A stretch of DNA of 64,000 nt from Alistipes sp. (GCA_017504485.1 JAFVRC010000041.1:1-64000); one strand, 5' to 3'; numbered from the stretch's first letter, positions 45,570-54,294 are shown. Program-made: numbers and translations. Notes: generated by a model from the sequence alone, not told the origin.

Positions 45570-46736
45570 ATGATGAAGTATAGATTTTTGGCCCTTTTGG
45601 CAGCAATTGCCGTTTTGATGGCACCCTCTTGCGGCGAGAAGCAGCCTGCCGACAACGGAAACAGTGGCGGCAACGGCTCCTCGACATTGAAATTCGAATC
45701 GACAACCGAGGCTATCGACAGCACGCCGATAGTATGGAGCGCCTACGATGAGATCAGCGTCGTAGGCGAGGGTTCAACCACGACATCCACGCTGAAACTC
45801 TCGTCGGGCTCGGGCAAGATTACGTCGGTCTTCAGTGGCAATGTAGCGATTGCCGAGAAGTACTACGCTTTCTACCCTGCGGCCGATGCATCGGTCGTTT
45901 CGAATGGAGTCTTTGCTTTCGAGCTTTCGCGCAGTCGTGCGGCCGGCGAGTCGATTTACGAGTGCGGAGCAATACACCGTGCGGCCGAGGGCACTGTGGA
46001 GTCGGGCTTTGAGTTTCGCAACCTCTTCGGCTTTGTCGAGCTGCGCATCAGCGGCACGGGCACAATGTCGAGCATCAAAATTAACACCTCGAGCGACGCT
46101 GCTCTGTCGGGCACATTCAACTACGATATTGAGCGTCAGCAACTGACCACCATCAACGGCAATAGTAGCGCTGTCGTACGCCTTCCGCGCACGATTACGC
46201 TATCGAGCACGCCGAAGTCAATATTCGTGATGCTCCCCGAGGGTCGCTACACGAACGTCACGATTACGTTGTCGGGCGACCGCGGTCAGCAATACTTCGT
46301 CGAGGGCGACGTAGTGGTCGAGCGCTCGTCTGTGACAACCGTCAGCAACCTTACGCTCAACGAGGAGTATGTCGATTTGAGCTTCATCGGCGATTGGCAC
46401 CTTACGCAGTTCTGCGGCACGGCAGCCGAGGCAGATATCTACCTCTCGCTCAAGGATGACGACTCGTTCACGCTCTATCAGCGAGACTTCGACTACCAGA
46501 TGTCGGTATATGAGGGCCTCTACAACTACGACAGTCGCACGAGTACCATCTCGGGCGAGTATAGCGACGGCGTGAAGTGGTCAGCCGACTACTCGGTAGC
46601 GATGAATGGTGAGGATACGATGATTTGGACCAACAAATCGACAAACGAGGTGTCCGTATATGAGCGTTGCGAGTTGCAGGCCGCTCCTGAGACGAGCGCA
46701 ACACGCGGAGCAACAGATGTAAAACGATTCTTATAG
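45570..46736 (+). CDS. fimbrillin-like lipoprotein with C-terminal lipocalin-like region
   Basis: I use the ATG at 45570. The N-terminus MMKYRFLALLAAIAVLMAPS then Cys21 is a lipoprotein signal, followed by a Gly/Ser/Asn linker. Residues about 40-270 look like a fimbrillin-family beta-sandwich (IVWSAYDEISVVGEG, FRNLFGFVELRISGTGT, SIFVMLPEGRYTNVTITL). Residues about 275-370 look like a small beta-barrel of the lipocalin-like kind (FIGDWHLTQFCGT to YSDGVKWSADYSVAMNG). It lies 14 nt upstream of a subtilisin-family lipoprotein, suggesting co-expression at the cell surface. Confidence 0.65.
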   Translation: MMKYRFLALLAAIAVLMAPSCGEKQPADNGNSGGNGSSTLKFESTTEAIDSTPIVWSAYDEISVVGEGSTTTSTLKLSSGSGKITSVFSGNVAIAEKYYAFYPAADASVVSNGVFAFELSRSRAAGESIYECGAIHRAAEGTVESGFEFRNLFGFVELRISGTGTMSSIKINTSSDAALSGTFNYDIERQQLTTINGNSSAVVRLPRTITLSSTPKSIFVMLPEGRYTNVTITLSGDRGQQYFVEGDVVVERSSVTTVSNLTLNEEYVDLSFIGDWHLTQFCGTAAEADIYLSLKDDDSFTLYQRDFDYQMSVYEGLYNYDSRTSTISGEYSDGVKWSADYSVAMNGEDTMIWTNKSTNEVSVYERCELQAAPETSATRGATDVKRFL

Positions 46737-46750
46737 GAGGATAGACGATT

Positions 46751-48772
46751 ATGAAAAGATTGATATATGCTGTGCTTGTGGTCGCGCTGACCGCCTGCAC
46801 CAAGGATTTGACAACGGAGATTGCGGTAGATGGCGCGGCCGAGGCGGCCTCGTCGTCAAAGATTCTCTTCTCGGCCGACAACGCCGCACGCGGCCAGATG
46901 ATTGTTCGCTTTCACGGCGAAGCCGACGAGGTACTCTCGCGTGTAGCGACGCGTGCGGGGGCTACTCGCACGGGCGTTGAGGGTGTCGATGCTGTGCTTA
47001 CTCGCGTAGGAGGTACTGCCGTAGAGCCACTCTTCATCATCACCGAGAAGAACGAGGCAAGGCTTCGCGCCGCAGGTATGCACTTGTGGTATGTGCTCCA
47101 TTTCGACGAGTCAGCCGACCTCGATGAGGTAGCCGCTTCGCTCGCCGAGGTGGCCGAGGTAAATACGGTGCAATACAACCAGTACATCAAGCGCATCTAC
47201 AACAAGGAGCAACTGACGGGCAACCAGGACGATGCGCCTGCGACACGCGCCTCGGGCAGCACCAACATTCCGTTCAACGACACGCGCGCCAACGAGTTGT
47301 GGAGCTACTCGAACCTCGGCTCGAAGTCCGTCGCACCACGCTATGCCGAGGAGGGTGCCGACGTGAATGTCGTACCGGCATGGGAGCTCTGCACGGGCGA
47401 CCCTTCGATTATCGTTGCAGTACTCGACGAGGGCGTAATGTACTCGCACGAGGACTTGGCCGACAATATGTGGGTAAACACCGCCGAGAAGAACGGTACA
47501 ACGGGTGTGGATGACGATAAGAACGGCTATATAGACGATATCTACGGCTACAACTTCGTGAGCAACAAACCCGAAATCACATGGGAGAGCAGCAAGGACA
47601 CAGGCCATGGAACGCACGTTGCGGGTACGATTGCCGCTGTGAGCAACAACGGCAAGGGCATCTGCGGCATCGCCGGTGGCGACTCGAAGAGCGGCATAAA
47701 GGGCGTGAGTATCATGGGCCTTCAGCTCTATGACGGCGACGACACAAGCACCTTAGAAGAGACTGCCCGTGCAATACAATATGCGGCTGACAATGGTGCG
47801 GCAATTATACAGTGTAGCTGGGGATACGCGGGCGGCACCTTCCGAGATGACGCACAGTTCAACCGCAGCGCAGGGGCCGAGAAGACAGCTCTCGACTACT
47901 TTATCGCCAACGGTGGCTGCGAGGGTGTAATCACGGGCGGCACTGCCATATTCGCAGCCGGCAACGAGACCTACCCTATAGCCGGTTATCCTGGTGCATA
48001 CGAGCCTTGCATCTCGGTGGCATCCTTTGGTTGCAACTATAAGCCGGCGTACTACACCTGCTACAAGCAGGGCGTGGATATCTCGGCTCCGGGTGGCGAC
48101 ACTAACCACGGTAGCGAGGGTTGCATCCTCTCAACCGTACCAATGATGCACGGCAAGGGCAAGAACTACTACGCGATGCAAGGCACCTCGATGGCCTGCC
48201 CTCACATGTCGGGCGTAGCGGCCCTTGGACTCTCGTACGCCAAGAAGCTCGGCAAGAGTTTCACCGCCTCGGAGTATCGCAGTCTGCTGCTATCGTCGGT
48301 AAACGCCAACTTCCTGGACTACTACACCGGCTCATTCACATTCTACGACGAGAAGTACAACACCATAACCATCAACTACCCAGACTACAAGACGGCGATG
48401 GGCTCGGGTTATATCGATGCCTACAAGACGCTGTTGCAAGTCGAGGGTACGCCATACGTCACCGTGACAAGCGGTCAGGAGGCGGAGATCGACCTCAAGA
48501 AATACTTCGGTGATGGCGCCTCGCAACTCTACTTCAAGAGTGTGACAAGCTCGCAGACGGAGCGTATGGCGATAGAGTTGCAAAAGTCGGAGGTTGTAGG
48601 CGATAAGTTGCTCATCAAGTGCAACAAGGCGGGCACCATCACCTTCGAGGTGACGGCTCTCGTAGGCCCGAACACCTCGGAGGATAGCTTATCGCCAATG
48701 CCGGCAACCGTCGTACGCAAGATTGTTGTATTCTCGCGCACAAATATGGCCTCGAATGGCGGCTGGCTGTAA
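46751..48772 (+). CDS. subtilisin-family (S8) serine protease lipoprotein
   Basis: A 673-residue surface or periplasmic protease. The lipobox is LTAC with Cys16. Residues about 48-150 resemble an I9-type propeptide (GQMIVRFHGEADE to VAEVNTVQYNQYIKR). The S8 domain (about 180-565) has Asp226 (VAVLDEGVMYSHEDL), His286 (DTGHGTHVAGT), the oxyanion Asn405 (FAAGNETYP) and Ser480 (GTSMACPHMSGVAAL), all catalytic residues present. A C-terminal beta domain ends NMASNGGWL. Both neighbours are exported proteins, a small secreted module. Confidence 0.92.
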   Translation: MKRLIYAVLVVALTACTKDLTTEIAVDGAAEAASSSKILFSADNAARGQMIVRFHGEADEVLSRVATRAGATRTGVEGVDAVLTRVGGTAVEPLFIITEKNEARLRAAGMHLWYVLHFDESADLDEVAASLAEVAEVNTVQYNQYIKRIYNKEQLTGNQDDAPATRASGSTNIPFNDTRANELWSYSNLGSKSVAPRYAEEGADVNVVPAWELCTGDPSIIVAVLDEGVMYSHEDLADNMWVNTAEKNGTTGVDDDKNGYIDDIYGYNFVSNKPEITWESSKDTGHGTHVAGTIAAVSNNGKGICGIAGGDSKSGIKGVSIMGLQLYDGDDTSTLEETARAIQYAADNGAAIIQCSWGYAGGTFRDDAQFNRSAGAEKTALDYFIANGGCEGVITGGTAIFAAGNETYPIAGYPGAYEPCISVASFGCNYKPAYYTCYKQGVDISAPGGDTNHGSEGCILSTVPMMHGKGKNYYAMQGTSMACPHMSGVAALGLSYAKKLGKSFTASEYRSLLLSSVNANFLDYYTGSFTFYDEKYNTITINYPDYKTAMGSGYIDAYKTLLQVEGTPYVTVTSGQEAEIDLKKYFGDGASQLYFKSVTSSQTERMAIELQKSEVVGDKLLIKCNKAGTITFEVTALVGPNTSEDSLSPMPATVVRKIVVFSRTNMASNGGWL

Positions 48773-48814
48773 AACTTCAACGCAAGAACCACAATAACCA
48801 AAACCTAAATAGAG

Positions 48815-50005
48815 ATGAAAAAATTTGTTCTATTAACACTCTTTGCTGCCGCCTCACTCGGCGCATCGGCGCAGTACTATCAAGATGCTGTAAACAAGGA
48901 TATGTTGCATATCCGCCAACCACGCACCAAGACGCGCGTGGAGTTCAACGCTCCGGATATCGACGGCTACAAGGCCTTCAAGGCCGACCTGCACACCCAC
49001 ACCATCTACTCGGATGGTCACTTCTCGATGGAGGGCCGTATCGAGGAGGCATGGCGCGATGGTATAGACGTTATGGCTGTTACCGAGCACCTCGAGTACC
49101 GCCCACATGAGAAGACTATGGTAAAGTATCTCAAGGGCTATATGCCGAAGGGCACCAAGGCACAGGCCTACTCCTTCGTGTCAAAGAACCGCCCGGAGAG
49201 CAGCGATGCAATAAAGGTCGATTTCAACGTACCGGTAAAGGAGGCTTGCAAGATTGCCAAGAGTTTCGATATGACCATCATTCCGGGCATCGAGATTACC
49301 CGCAAGGAGGGCTTGTACAGCCACTTTAATGCGCTCTTCACCTCGGACAACAACACCGTGTATGCACCCGAGACCATGCAGTCGCTGCGCAACGCCAAGG
49401 CGCAAGGCGCACTCGTGATGCACAACCACCCGGGCTGGCGTCACTTCGACATGAAACTCACGAAGTTCGAGAAGGAGGCATATAAGGAGGGACTCATCGA
49501 CGGCATTGAGATTATGAATGGTACTGAGTTCTATCCACAGGCTATCACTCGCGCACACAAGTACGGTCTCTTTATGGCCTCGTGCACCGATGTTCACACC
49601 ACGACGGCCGAGCGTTACTCCTCGATGGGTGCACACCGCAACATGACGCTCATCTTCGCCAAGGATAAGTCGCTCGCCTCGCTGCGCGAGGCTATCGAGG
49701 CACACCGCACGTTAGCCTACTCGTTTGGCACGCTGGCCGGCTCCGAGGAGCTACTGCGTAAGTTCTTCGTAGCCTCGGTAACAGCCCGCAAAACCTCGAC
49801 CAACAGCAAAGGCCAAGCAAAGCTTATGCTGACCAACACCAGCTCGGTGGATTGGCTCATAAGCCTCGACGGAGCCAATATGATTGAGCTGCGCCGCAAC
49901 TCTTCGGTGCTCGTCACCTGGGATCCGAAGGGCGAGAATCTGTTCACCGTGCTCAACACCTGGTACGACGAGGATAAGCACCTGACACATAAGTTTGACC
50001 TGTAA
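48815..50005 (+). CDS. exported PHP-domain phosphoesterase
   Basis: The signal peptide (1-19, GASAQ) is followed by a PHP metal-dependent hydrolase domain (about 50-300): ADLHTHTIYSDGHFSMEGRI, VMAVTEHLEYRPHE, IIPGIEITRKEGLYSHFN, LVMHNHPGWRHFDM and MASCTDVHTTT supply the His/Asp/Glu metal ligands. A C-terminal beta region (about 320-396) follows. PHP proteins hydrolyse phosphoesters; the substrate of the exported type is unknown. It is 42 nt after the S8 protease gene and ends at a strong terminator. Confidence 0.87.
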   Translation: MKKFVLLTLFAAASLGASAQYYQDAVNKDMLHIRQPRTKTRVEFNAPDIDGYKAFKADLHTHTIYSDGHFSMEGRIEEAWRDGIDVMAVTEHLEYRPHEKTMVKYLKGYMPKGTKAQAYSFVSKNRPESSDAIKVDFNVPVKEACKIAKSFDMTIIPGIEITRKEGLYSHFNALFTSDNNTVYAPETMQSLRNAKAQGALVMHNHPGWRHFDMKLTKFEKEAYKEGLIDGIEIMNGTEFYPQAITRAHKYGLFMASCTDVHTTTAERYSSMGAHRNMTLIFAKDKSLASLREAIEAHRTLAYSFGTLAGSEELLRKFFVASVTARKTSTNSKGQAKLMLTNTSSVDWLISLDGANMIELRRNSSVLVTWDPKGENLFTVLNTWYDEDKHLTHKFDL

Positions 50006-50025
50006 TATACGCCACGTAGAATATC

Positions 50026-50067
50026 GAGCAGCAGGGGCCGGCTAAATTTAGCTGGCCCCTGCTGCTC
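50026..50067 (+). terminator. terminator after the PHP gene
   Basis: GAGCAGCAGGGGCCGGCTAAA (50026-50046) pairs with 50047-50067, about 20 bp with one mismatch, followed shortly by CTCTTTTT. Confidence 0.8.
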
Positions 50068-50145
50068 AAAACGCTCTTTTTCGGCCCCTTTCTGTTCAGC
50101 TTAACGCCATTATGCAGAATAAAATCGTGTTTCAAATATTTTTTG

Positions 50146-50153
50146 TATCTTTG
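50146..50153 (+). promoter_or_regulatory. -7 promoter box of the DUF4834-like gene
   Basis: TATCTTTG, 56 nt upstream of the ATG. It may drive the DUF4834-mlaE-mlaF run. The -33 element is not clear. Confidence 0.5.
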
Positions 50154-50209
50154 TTGCGTAGTGTGCATATTGTGCACACGGCCGATAGAGAGAAAGAGAG
50201 AGAATATTT

Positions 50210-50563
50210 ATGTTTAAGAGTATATTTCAATTTATTTCCGACAACCTGCTGACAATACTCATCGTGGCGATTGTGATCGTTGCAGCGCCGCAACTCTTCG
50301 GCGTGCTTGCACTCTTTTTGATCGTGCCCGTCATCTCGCTGTTGCTCCTGCAGATATGGTTCAGATGGCGTATGCACAAGTTCAACCAACGTATGGAGGA
50401 TGCGATGAATGACGCACAACAACGACGACCATACAACTCTCCGCACGAGAAGCGTAGTGAGGGCAGCATAACCATCGACACCTCGGAGCACCCCGACCGC
50501 CGCGTGAGCGACAATGTAGGCGAGTATATCGACTTCAAGGAGATAAAGGATGAGGATAAGTAG
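50210..50563 (+). CDS. DUF4834-like small membrane protein
   Basis: A 117-residue protein. Residues about 8-50 form one or two membrane segments (NLLTILIVAIVIVAAPQLFG and VLALFLIVPVISLLLLQIWF). The rest is polar, with an acidic C-terminus ending VSDNVGEYIDFKEIKDEDK, a pattern shared with DUF4834 proteins of Bacteroidota. The function is unknown. It lies 65 nt upstream of the MlaE gene, so a link to envelope lipid transport is possible. Confidence 0.65.
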   Translation: MFKSIFQFISDNLLTILIVAIVIVAAPQLFGVLALFLIVPVISLLLLQIWFRWRMHKFNQRMEDAMNDAQQRRPYNSPHEKRSEGSITIDTSEHPDRRVSDNVGEYIDFKEIKDEDK

Positions 50564-50628
50564 CGAGCTTGATTGTCAGGTGCGCACAGCATATAACAGA
50601 GAGTAACAACTAATACCAAACTACCGCC

Positions 50629-51372
50629 GTGTTCAAGATTTTCGAAGCCATAGGCAGATATTTTATATTGATGGGCAAGGTATTCTCCCGACCCGAGAAG
50701 TGGAGCATCTATTGGCGGCGCACGCTCGACGAGGTGGAGGCGCTCGGCATCAACTCCATACCGCTGACTGCCATCATCTCGGTATTCATCGGCGCCGTCA
50801 TCACGTTGCAGATGTCGATAAGCCTCGAGTCGCCATTCATTCCGCAATATATGATTGGCTATGCGACCAAGGAGACTATGATTCTCGAGTTCTCATCCAC
50901 GGTCGTCGCCATCATCCTCGCCGGCAAGGTGGGCTCTAACATCGCCTCCGAGATTGGCACAATGCGTATCACCGAGCAGATTGATGCACTCGAGATTATG
51001 GGCATCAACTCGGCAGCCTATCTCATACTCCCGAAGATTATCGCCACGATGTTCTTCTTTCCGCTACTCGCCGCCTCGTCGATGATAATAGGCATGGCAG
51101 GCGGATACCTCATCGCCGTATTCACAGGCATTATGATTCCCGACGACTATATCGAGGGACTGCGCTACTGCTATGTGCCGTGGGAGATAGCCTACTCGCT
51201 GATTAAGATGACAGTGTTTGCCTACATCATAACCTCGATTTCAGCCTTCTGCGGCTACTACGCCAAGGGCAACTCGCTCGAGGTGGGCCGCGCCTCGACG
51301 CAGGCCGTGGTGGCAAGCTCGATTACCATTATGATATTCAACCTTATACTCACTCAAATACTGCTGACGTGA
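50629..51372 (+). CDS. mlaE: MlaE-family ABC transporter permease
   Basis: Inner-membrane permease of an Mla-type phospholipid transporter. The 247-residue product begins at a GTG (50629), read as MFKIFEAIGRYFILMGKVFS. MlaE-family features are NSIPLTAIISVFIGAVITLQ, ILAGKVGSNIASEIGTMRIT (the family hallmark), EQIDALEIMGINSAAYLILP and GYYAKGNSLEVGRASTQAVV. It overlaps the ATPase gene by 4 nt (GTGA). No mlaD-type gene follows, so the substrate-binding subunit must be encoded elsewhere. Confidence 0.9.
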   Translation: MFKIFEAIGRYFILMGKVFSRPEKWSIYWRRTLDEVEALGINSIPLTAIISVFIGAVITLQMSISLESPFIPQYMIGYATKETMILEFSSTVVAIILAGKVGSNIASEIGTMRITEQIDALEIMGINSAAYLILPKIIATMFFFPLLAASSMIIGMAGGYLIAVFTGIMIPDDYIEGLRYCYVPWEIAYSLIKMTVFAYIITSISAFCGYYAKGNSLEVGRASTQAVVASSITIMIFNLILTQILLT

Positions 51373-52121
51373 TAAAGTGTCATAATATATTCAAATCCTT
51401 CGATGGCCGTACGGTGCTCGATGATATCTCGGTCGAGTTCGAGACGGGCAAGACAAACCTGATTATCGGCCGTAGTGGCTCGGGTAAGACAGTGTTGCTC
51501 AAAACCCTCGTCGGGCTGCATACGCCCGACAGCGGCTCTATACACTTCGACGATGTGTGCTACACGGAGCTCTCATTCGAGGAGCGCAAACGCATCCGCA
51601 AAGATATAGGTATGATATTTCAGGGTGGTGCGCTCATCGACTCCTCGACCGTCTATGAGAATGTGCGCCTGCCGCTCGACCTCTTCACCAACCAGAGTGC
51701 AGCCGAGAAGGATGAGCGCGTGCGCTTCTGCCTCGAGCGTGTCGAGCTGTCGCACGCCGGACACCTCTACCCCTCCGAACTCTCGGGCGGTATGATTAAG
51801 CGTGCAGCTATCGCGCGTGCCATTGTGCTCAACCCGAAGTACCTCTTCTGCGATGAGCCGAACTCGGGCCTCGACCCGCAGACCTCGATTGTCATCGACA
51901 ACCTCATTCACGACATCACCGTCGAGTATAACATCACGACCATCATCAACACTCACGATATGAACTCCGTGATGGAGATTGGCGAGAAGATTGTCTATAT
52001 CCACCAGGGCAAGAAGTGGTGGGAAGGCAACAAAGATGAGATTCTCCACGCTGACAACAAGGAGCTCAACGACTTCGTATTCGCCTCGGCGATGGCCAAG
52101 CGTGCGAAGATGTCGCTATAA
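51369..52121 (+). CDS. mlaF: MlaF-family ABC transporter ATP-binding protein
   Basis: ATPase partner of MlaE. The 250-residue product starts at a GTG that overlaps the mlaE stop. Walker A is GRSGSGKT at 34-41, the Q-loop is in IGMIFQGGALIDS, the signature is LSGGM, Walker B is YLFCDEP with the catalytic Glu, and the H-loop is in INTHDM. The length is close to MlaF. A terminator hairpin follows. Confidence 0.93.
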   Translation: MIKCHNIFKSFDGRTVLDDISVEFETGKTNLIIGRSGSGKTVLLKTLVGLHTPDSGSIHFDDVCYTELSFEERKRIRKDIGMIFQGGALIDSSTVYENVRLPLDLFTNQSAAEKDERVRFCLERVELSHAGHLYPSELSGGMIKRAAIARAIVLNPKYLFCDEPNSGLDPQTSIVIDNLIHDITVEYNITTIINTHDMNSVMEIGEKIVYIHQGKKWWEGNKDEILHADNKELNDFVFASAMAKRAKMSL

Positions 52122-52139
52122 GAGCACAATATCAAACGA

Positions 52140-52174
52140 ATATAGCCCAACCTATCTGACAGGTCGGGCTATAT
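52140..52174 (+). terminator. hairpin after mlaF
   Basis: ATATAGCCC-a-ACCT (52140-52153) pairs with AGGT-c-GGGCTATAT (52161-52174), with one mismatch. Also usable by the convergent lipoprotein gene. Confidence 0.7.
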
Positions 52175-52220
52175 CGTTATAGAGCATATGTAACATCGTA
52201 CTATTTCGCTTTTTATGTGT

Positions 52221-53318
52221 TTACTTTAGGCGGTACGTCTTGGTGCGCTTATTCGGCATACAGCGCAGCATACTACGGCCGTGCGACATCTTGCTGCTCT
52301 GCGGATCCAACAAGAGGCAGCCATCGAGAGTTCCCGTTATCTTATTGCCGAGGTCGTCCACAAAGTCGAATACCGCACGCTGCGAGCCATCGTTATTGTT
52401 GCTCACGACCATCTTACCACCCACGATAGGAGCGTAGGACTTAAGTGTCTCATTCTCGGTATAATGGAAGTAGTTCGACCAATAGGCCTCGTTACCACGC
52501 ACATAGCCCGGCAACACCATCTGCGACTTGTAGAGGTCGTTCGACACAGGATACTCGCCCGACAGCTTCTCGGTACCCATAGGCACAAGCAACTCGACGT
52601 ATATCTCCTCGGCTGTAGCCATATCGTATAGCGACACCATCCAATACTCCTTGCCTACGAAGAAGTAGTCGCCCAGCGTAGTATCTATCCACACATCAGG
52701 CTCGGCAAAGCCCAACGCGAGGTCGCCCGTCAGTCTGGAGAACTCGCCATCATCGCCCGACGTGCCGAAGTTATCGGCATTGTTTACCGAGCGACCACCA
52801 TTATATATTATATGGTGTGTCTTACCATCGGTATCGGTCAGCGTAGCCTCAATCGAGCTCTCTGCAACCACCACCGAGCCATCGACAAAATTGACATATC
52901 TCGGAGTGGAGTTATCCTGCAAAATAATCACCGTCGAATAGTCTCCGGCAACAGTGCCCGGGGCAGTCGAGCCGGCATCGAAGGTATAGGTACCCACCGG
53001 AATATCGAAGGTTATGTTCATATTGGCGGATGGTTCTGCAGCGTGCAGGTCGAGCGTATAGCACGGATGCCCCTGCCGTACATCCACAGTTCCCAAAACG
53101 AAGTCAAGCACCTCGCGCTCGCCGTCCGACGAGAGAACGATGTTGTAATTGTACGAATCGCCATTGGCCGAATATTCGCCACCGAAGTAATTGCCACCGA
53201 GATACTTGGCCTCAATATCGTAGCTTATAGAGCTTGATTCACCATTCTCGGATTTGGTACAAGTCGAAAAGGATATTGCCGTGAGCAACATTGCCATCGA
53301 AAGGATAAATCTTTTCAT
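52221..53318 (-). CDS. hypothetical lipoprotein with two beta-rich repeats
   Basis: A 365-residue lipoprotein (MKRFILSMAMLLTAISFST then Cys20). I do not recognise a named family. The body seems to hold two related beta-rich halves of about 140-150 residues. The first runs from about 48 (EYSANGDSYNYNIVLSS) to 175 (TDTDGKTHHIIYNGG). The second runs from about 215 (FVGKEYWMVSLYDM) to 338 (DLGNKITGTLDG). Each half has a Y-x-V-x-L start, a turn with GTY or GEYPV, and an FDFVDD/VDGS-like strand near the end. It faces mlaF tail to tail and has a TATCTTCG box near 53383 on the minus strand. Confidence 0.6.
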   Translation of the reverse strand: MKRFILSMAMLLTAISFSTCTKSENGESSSISYDIEAKYLGGNYFGGEYSANGDSYNYNIVLSSDGEREVLDFVLGTVDVRQGHPCYTLDLHAAEPSANMNITFDIPVGTYTFDAGSTAPGTVAGDYSTVIILQDNSTPRYVNFVDGSVVVAESSIEATLTDTDGKTHHIIYNGGRSVNNADNFGTSGDDGEFSRLTGDLALGFAEPDVWIDTTLGDYFFVGKEYWMVSLYDMATAEEIYVELLVPMGTEKLSGEYPVSNDLYKSQMVLPGYVRGNEAYWSNYFHYTENETLKSYAPIVGGKMVVSNNNDGSQRAVFDFVDDLGNKITGTLDGCLLLDPQSSKMSHGRSMLRCMPNKRTKTYRLK

Positions 53319-53555
53319 ACTGTTTAATTTGGTTTAGTCAATCACATCTATTCAAAGCCAATCGGCCCGTTATGTTTTGCGAAGATAGTGATTTAAGTGC
53401 AACTACACAATATTTTGCATAAATAATGAATATGCAGAACTATTTTACCTAATAATCACAGCCGCAATATTCGCCACACCAACAATCAATAATCACATAG
53501 ACACATTGCGATTACGAATCGTAACTAGCGAGCAGAGCGAATGGGTGAGGAGGGA
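53319..53555. other. AT-rich spacer without a gene
   Basis: Only the -7-like box for the lipoprotein gene near 53383 (minus) is visible. No ORF, repeat or RNA structure stands out before the tRNA terminator. Confidence 0.5.
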
Positions 53556-53590
53556 CAAAAAATAAGAGATGGCGAACAATTGCCATCTCT
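53556..53590 (-). terminator. terminator of tRNA-Pro(TGG)
   Basis: AGAGATGGC (53565-53573) pairs with GCCATCTCT (53582-53590); on the minus strand a T-rich run follows. Confidence 0.75.
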
Positions 53591-53599
53591 CTTACTTCG

Positions 53600-53674
53600 T
53601 CGGGGTACCAGGATTCGAACCTGGGACCCTCTGGTCCCAAACCAGATGCGCTAACCGGACTGCGCTACACCCCG
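53600..53674 (-). tRNA. tRNA-Pro, anticodon TGG
   Basis: On the minus strand: acceptor stem CGGGGTG/TACCCCG with discriminator A, a D-arm with AGTCCGGTTAGC, anticodon stem TCTGG/CCAGA with loop TTTGGGA (anticodon TGG), and a T-arm with GGTTCGAATCC. CCA is not encoded. It has its own promoter and terminator, as does the second proline tRNA 200 nt upstream. Confidence 0.95.
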
Positions 53675-53688
53675 TCGTTTTGCGAGTG

Positions 53689-53718
53689 CAAAGGTAGCAA
53701 AAAAATATATAACTGCAA
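53689..53718 (-). promoter_or_regulatory. promoter of tRNA-Pro(TGG)
   Basis: On the minus strand -33 TTTG at 53718-53715 and -7 TACCTTTG at 53696-53689, 18 nt apart. Transcription would start about 10 nt before the mature tRNA. Confidence 0.7.
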
Positions 53719-53827
53719 ATATTTTCTCTAAAAAAATGTTTTTCGAGGTCAATTATCGCATTTTTTACCCGATATACCATCAAACAACAGCGAATATAGG
53801 CCCTGAAAGGTCTTTATCCCTCCCACA

Positions 53828-53865
53828 AACAAAAAGAGAGAATACCCCGACGGATATCCTCTCTG
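53828..53865 (-). terminator. terminator of tRNA-Pro(CGG)
   Basis: AGAGAGAATA pairs with TATCCTCTCT with one mismatch; on the minus strand TTTTTG follows. Confidence 0.65.
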
Positions 53866-53872
53866 CACATTG

Positions 53873-53947
53873 TCGGGGAGACTGGATTCGAACCAGCGAC
53901 CTCCAACTCCCGAAGCTGGCGCGCTAACCGGACTGCGCTACACCCCG
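53873..53947 (-). tRNA. tRNA-Pro, anticodon CGG
   Basis: On the minus strand: acceptor stem beginning CGGGGTG and ending TCTCCCCG plus A, the same D-arm as the first tRNA, anticodon stem CCAGC/GTTGG with loop TTCGGGA (anticodon CGG), and a T-arm with GGTTCGAATCC. The 5' halves of the two tRNAs are almost identical. A -7 box TATCTTTG lies at 53970-53963. Confidence 0.95.
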
Positions 53948-53989
53948 AACTGATTTGCGCTGCAAAGATAGCGTATTTTTCGTTACGTT

Positions 53990-54036
53990 GTTCAAAAAAA
54001 ATCAGGCTTCCCTGCTTTTTTTTCAAAGGGAAGCCT
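53990..54036 (-). terminator. terminator of cspA
   Basis: AGGCTTCCC (54004-54012) pairs with GGGAAGCCT (54028-54036); on the minus strand a run of eight T residues follows directly. Confidence 0.85.
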
Positions 54037-54059
54037 TAACATCAAACGGAGTAAGAGAG

Positions 54060-54263
54060 TTATTTCTCGATGGTGGTGACGTTCACCGCCTGCTCCCCCT
54101 TGGTACCCTCGCCAATCTCAAACTCCACATCCTGACCCTCCGTCAGCGATTTGAAACCCTCTTTTACGATTCCGGTATAGTGCACAAACACCTCTTTGCC
54201 GTCCTCGCAGGTTATAAATCCGTAGCCCTTCTTGCTATCGAACCATTTTACTTTACCGTTCAT
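54060..54263 (-). CDS. cspA: cold-shock-domain protein
   Basis: A 67-residue single CSD protein that binds single-stranded RNA/DNA and melts RNA structure. RNP1 is KKGYGFI and RNP2 is EVFVHYT. The length and the start [20 protein letters not shown] are typical. It has a consensus promoter and a strong terminator, so it is monocistronic. The leader is only about 30 nt, unlike the long leader of Escherichia coli cspA. Confidence 0.95.
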   Translation of the reverse strand: MNGKVKWFDSKKGYGFITCEDGKEVFVHYTGIVKEGFKSLTEGQDVEFEIGEGTKGEQAVNVTTIEK

Positions 54264-54294
54264 AAAATTTTATAGTTTTAGGAAAAATATAATA

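Noticed and set aside
53592..53783. minus-strand ORF with a VRLAHLVWDQRVPGSNPG-like peptide
   Set aside because: It is the translation of tRNA-Pro(TGG); the peptide comes from the T-arm and anticodon arm.
53814..54026. minus-strand ORF over the second proline tRNA
   Set aside because: It covers tRNA-Pro(CGG) and the cspA terminator; not a gene.
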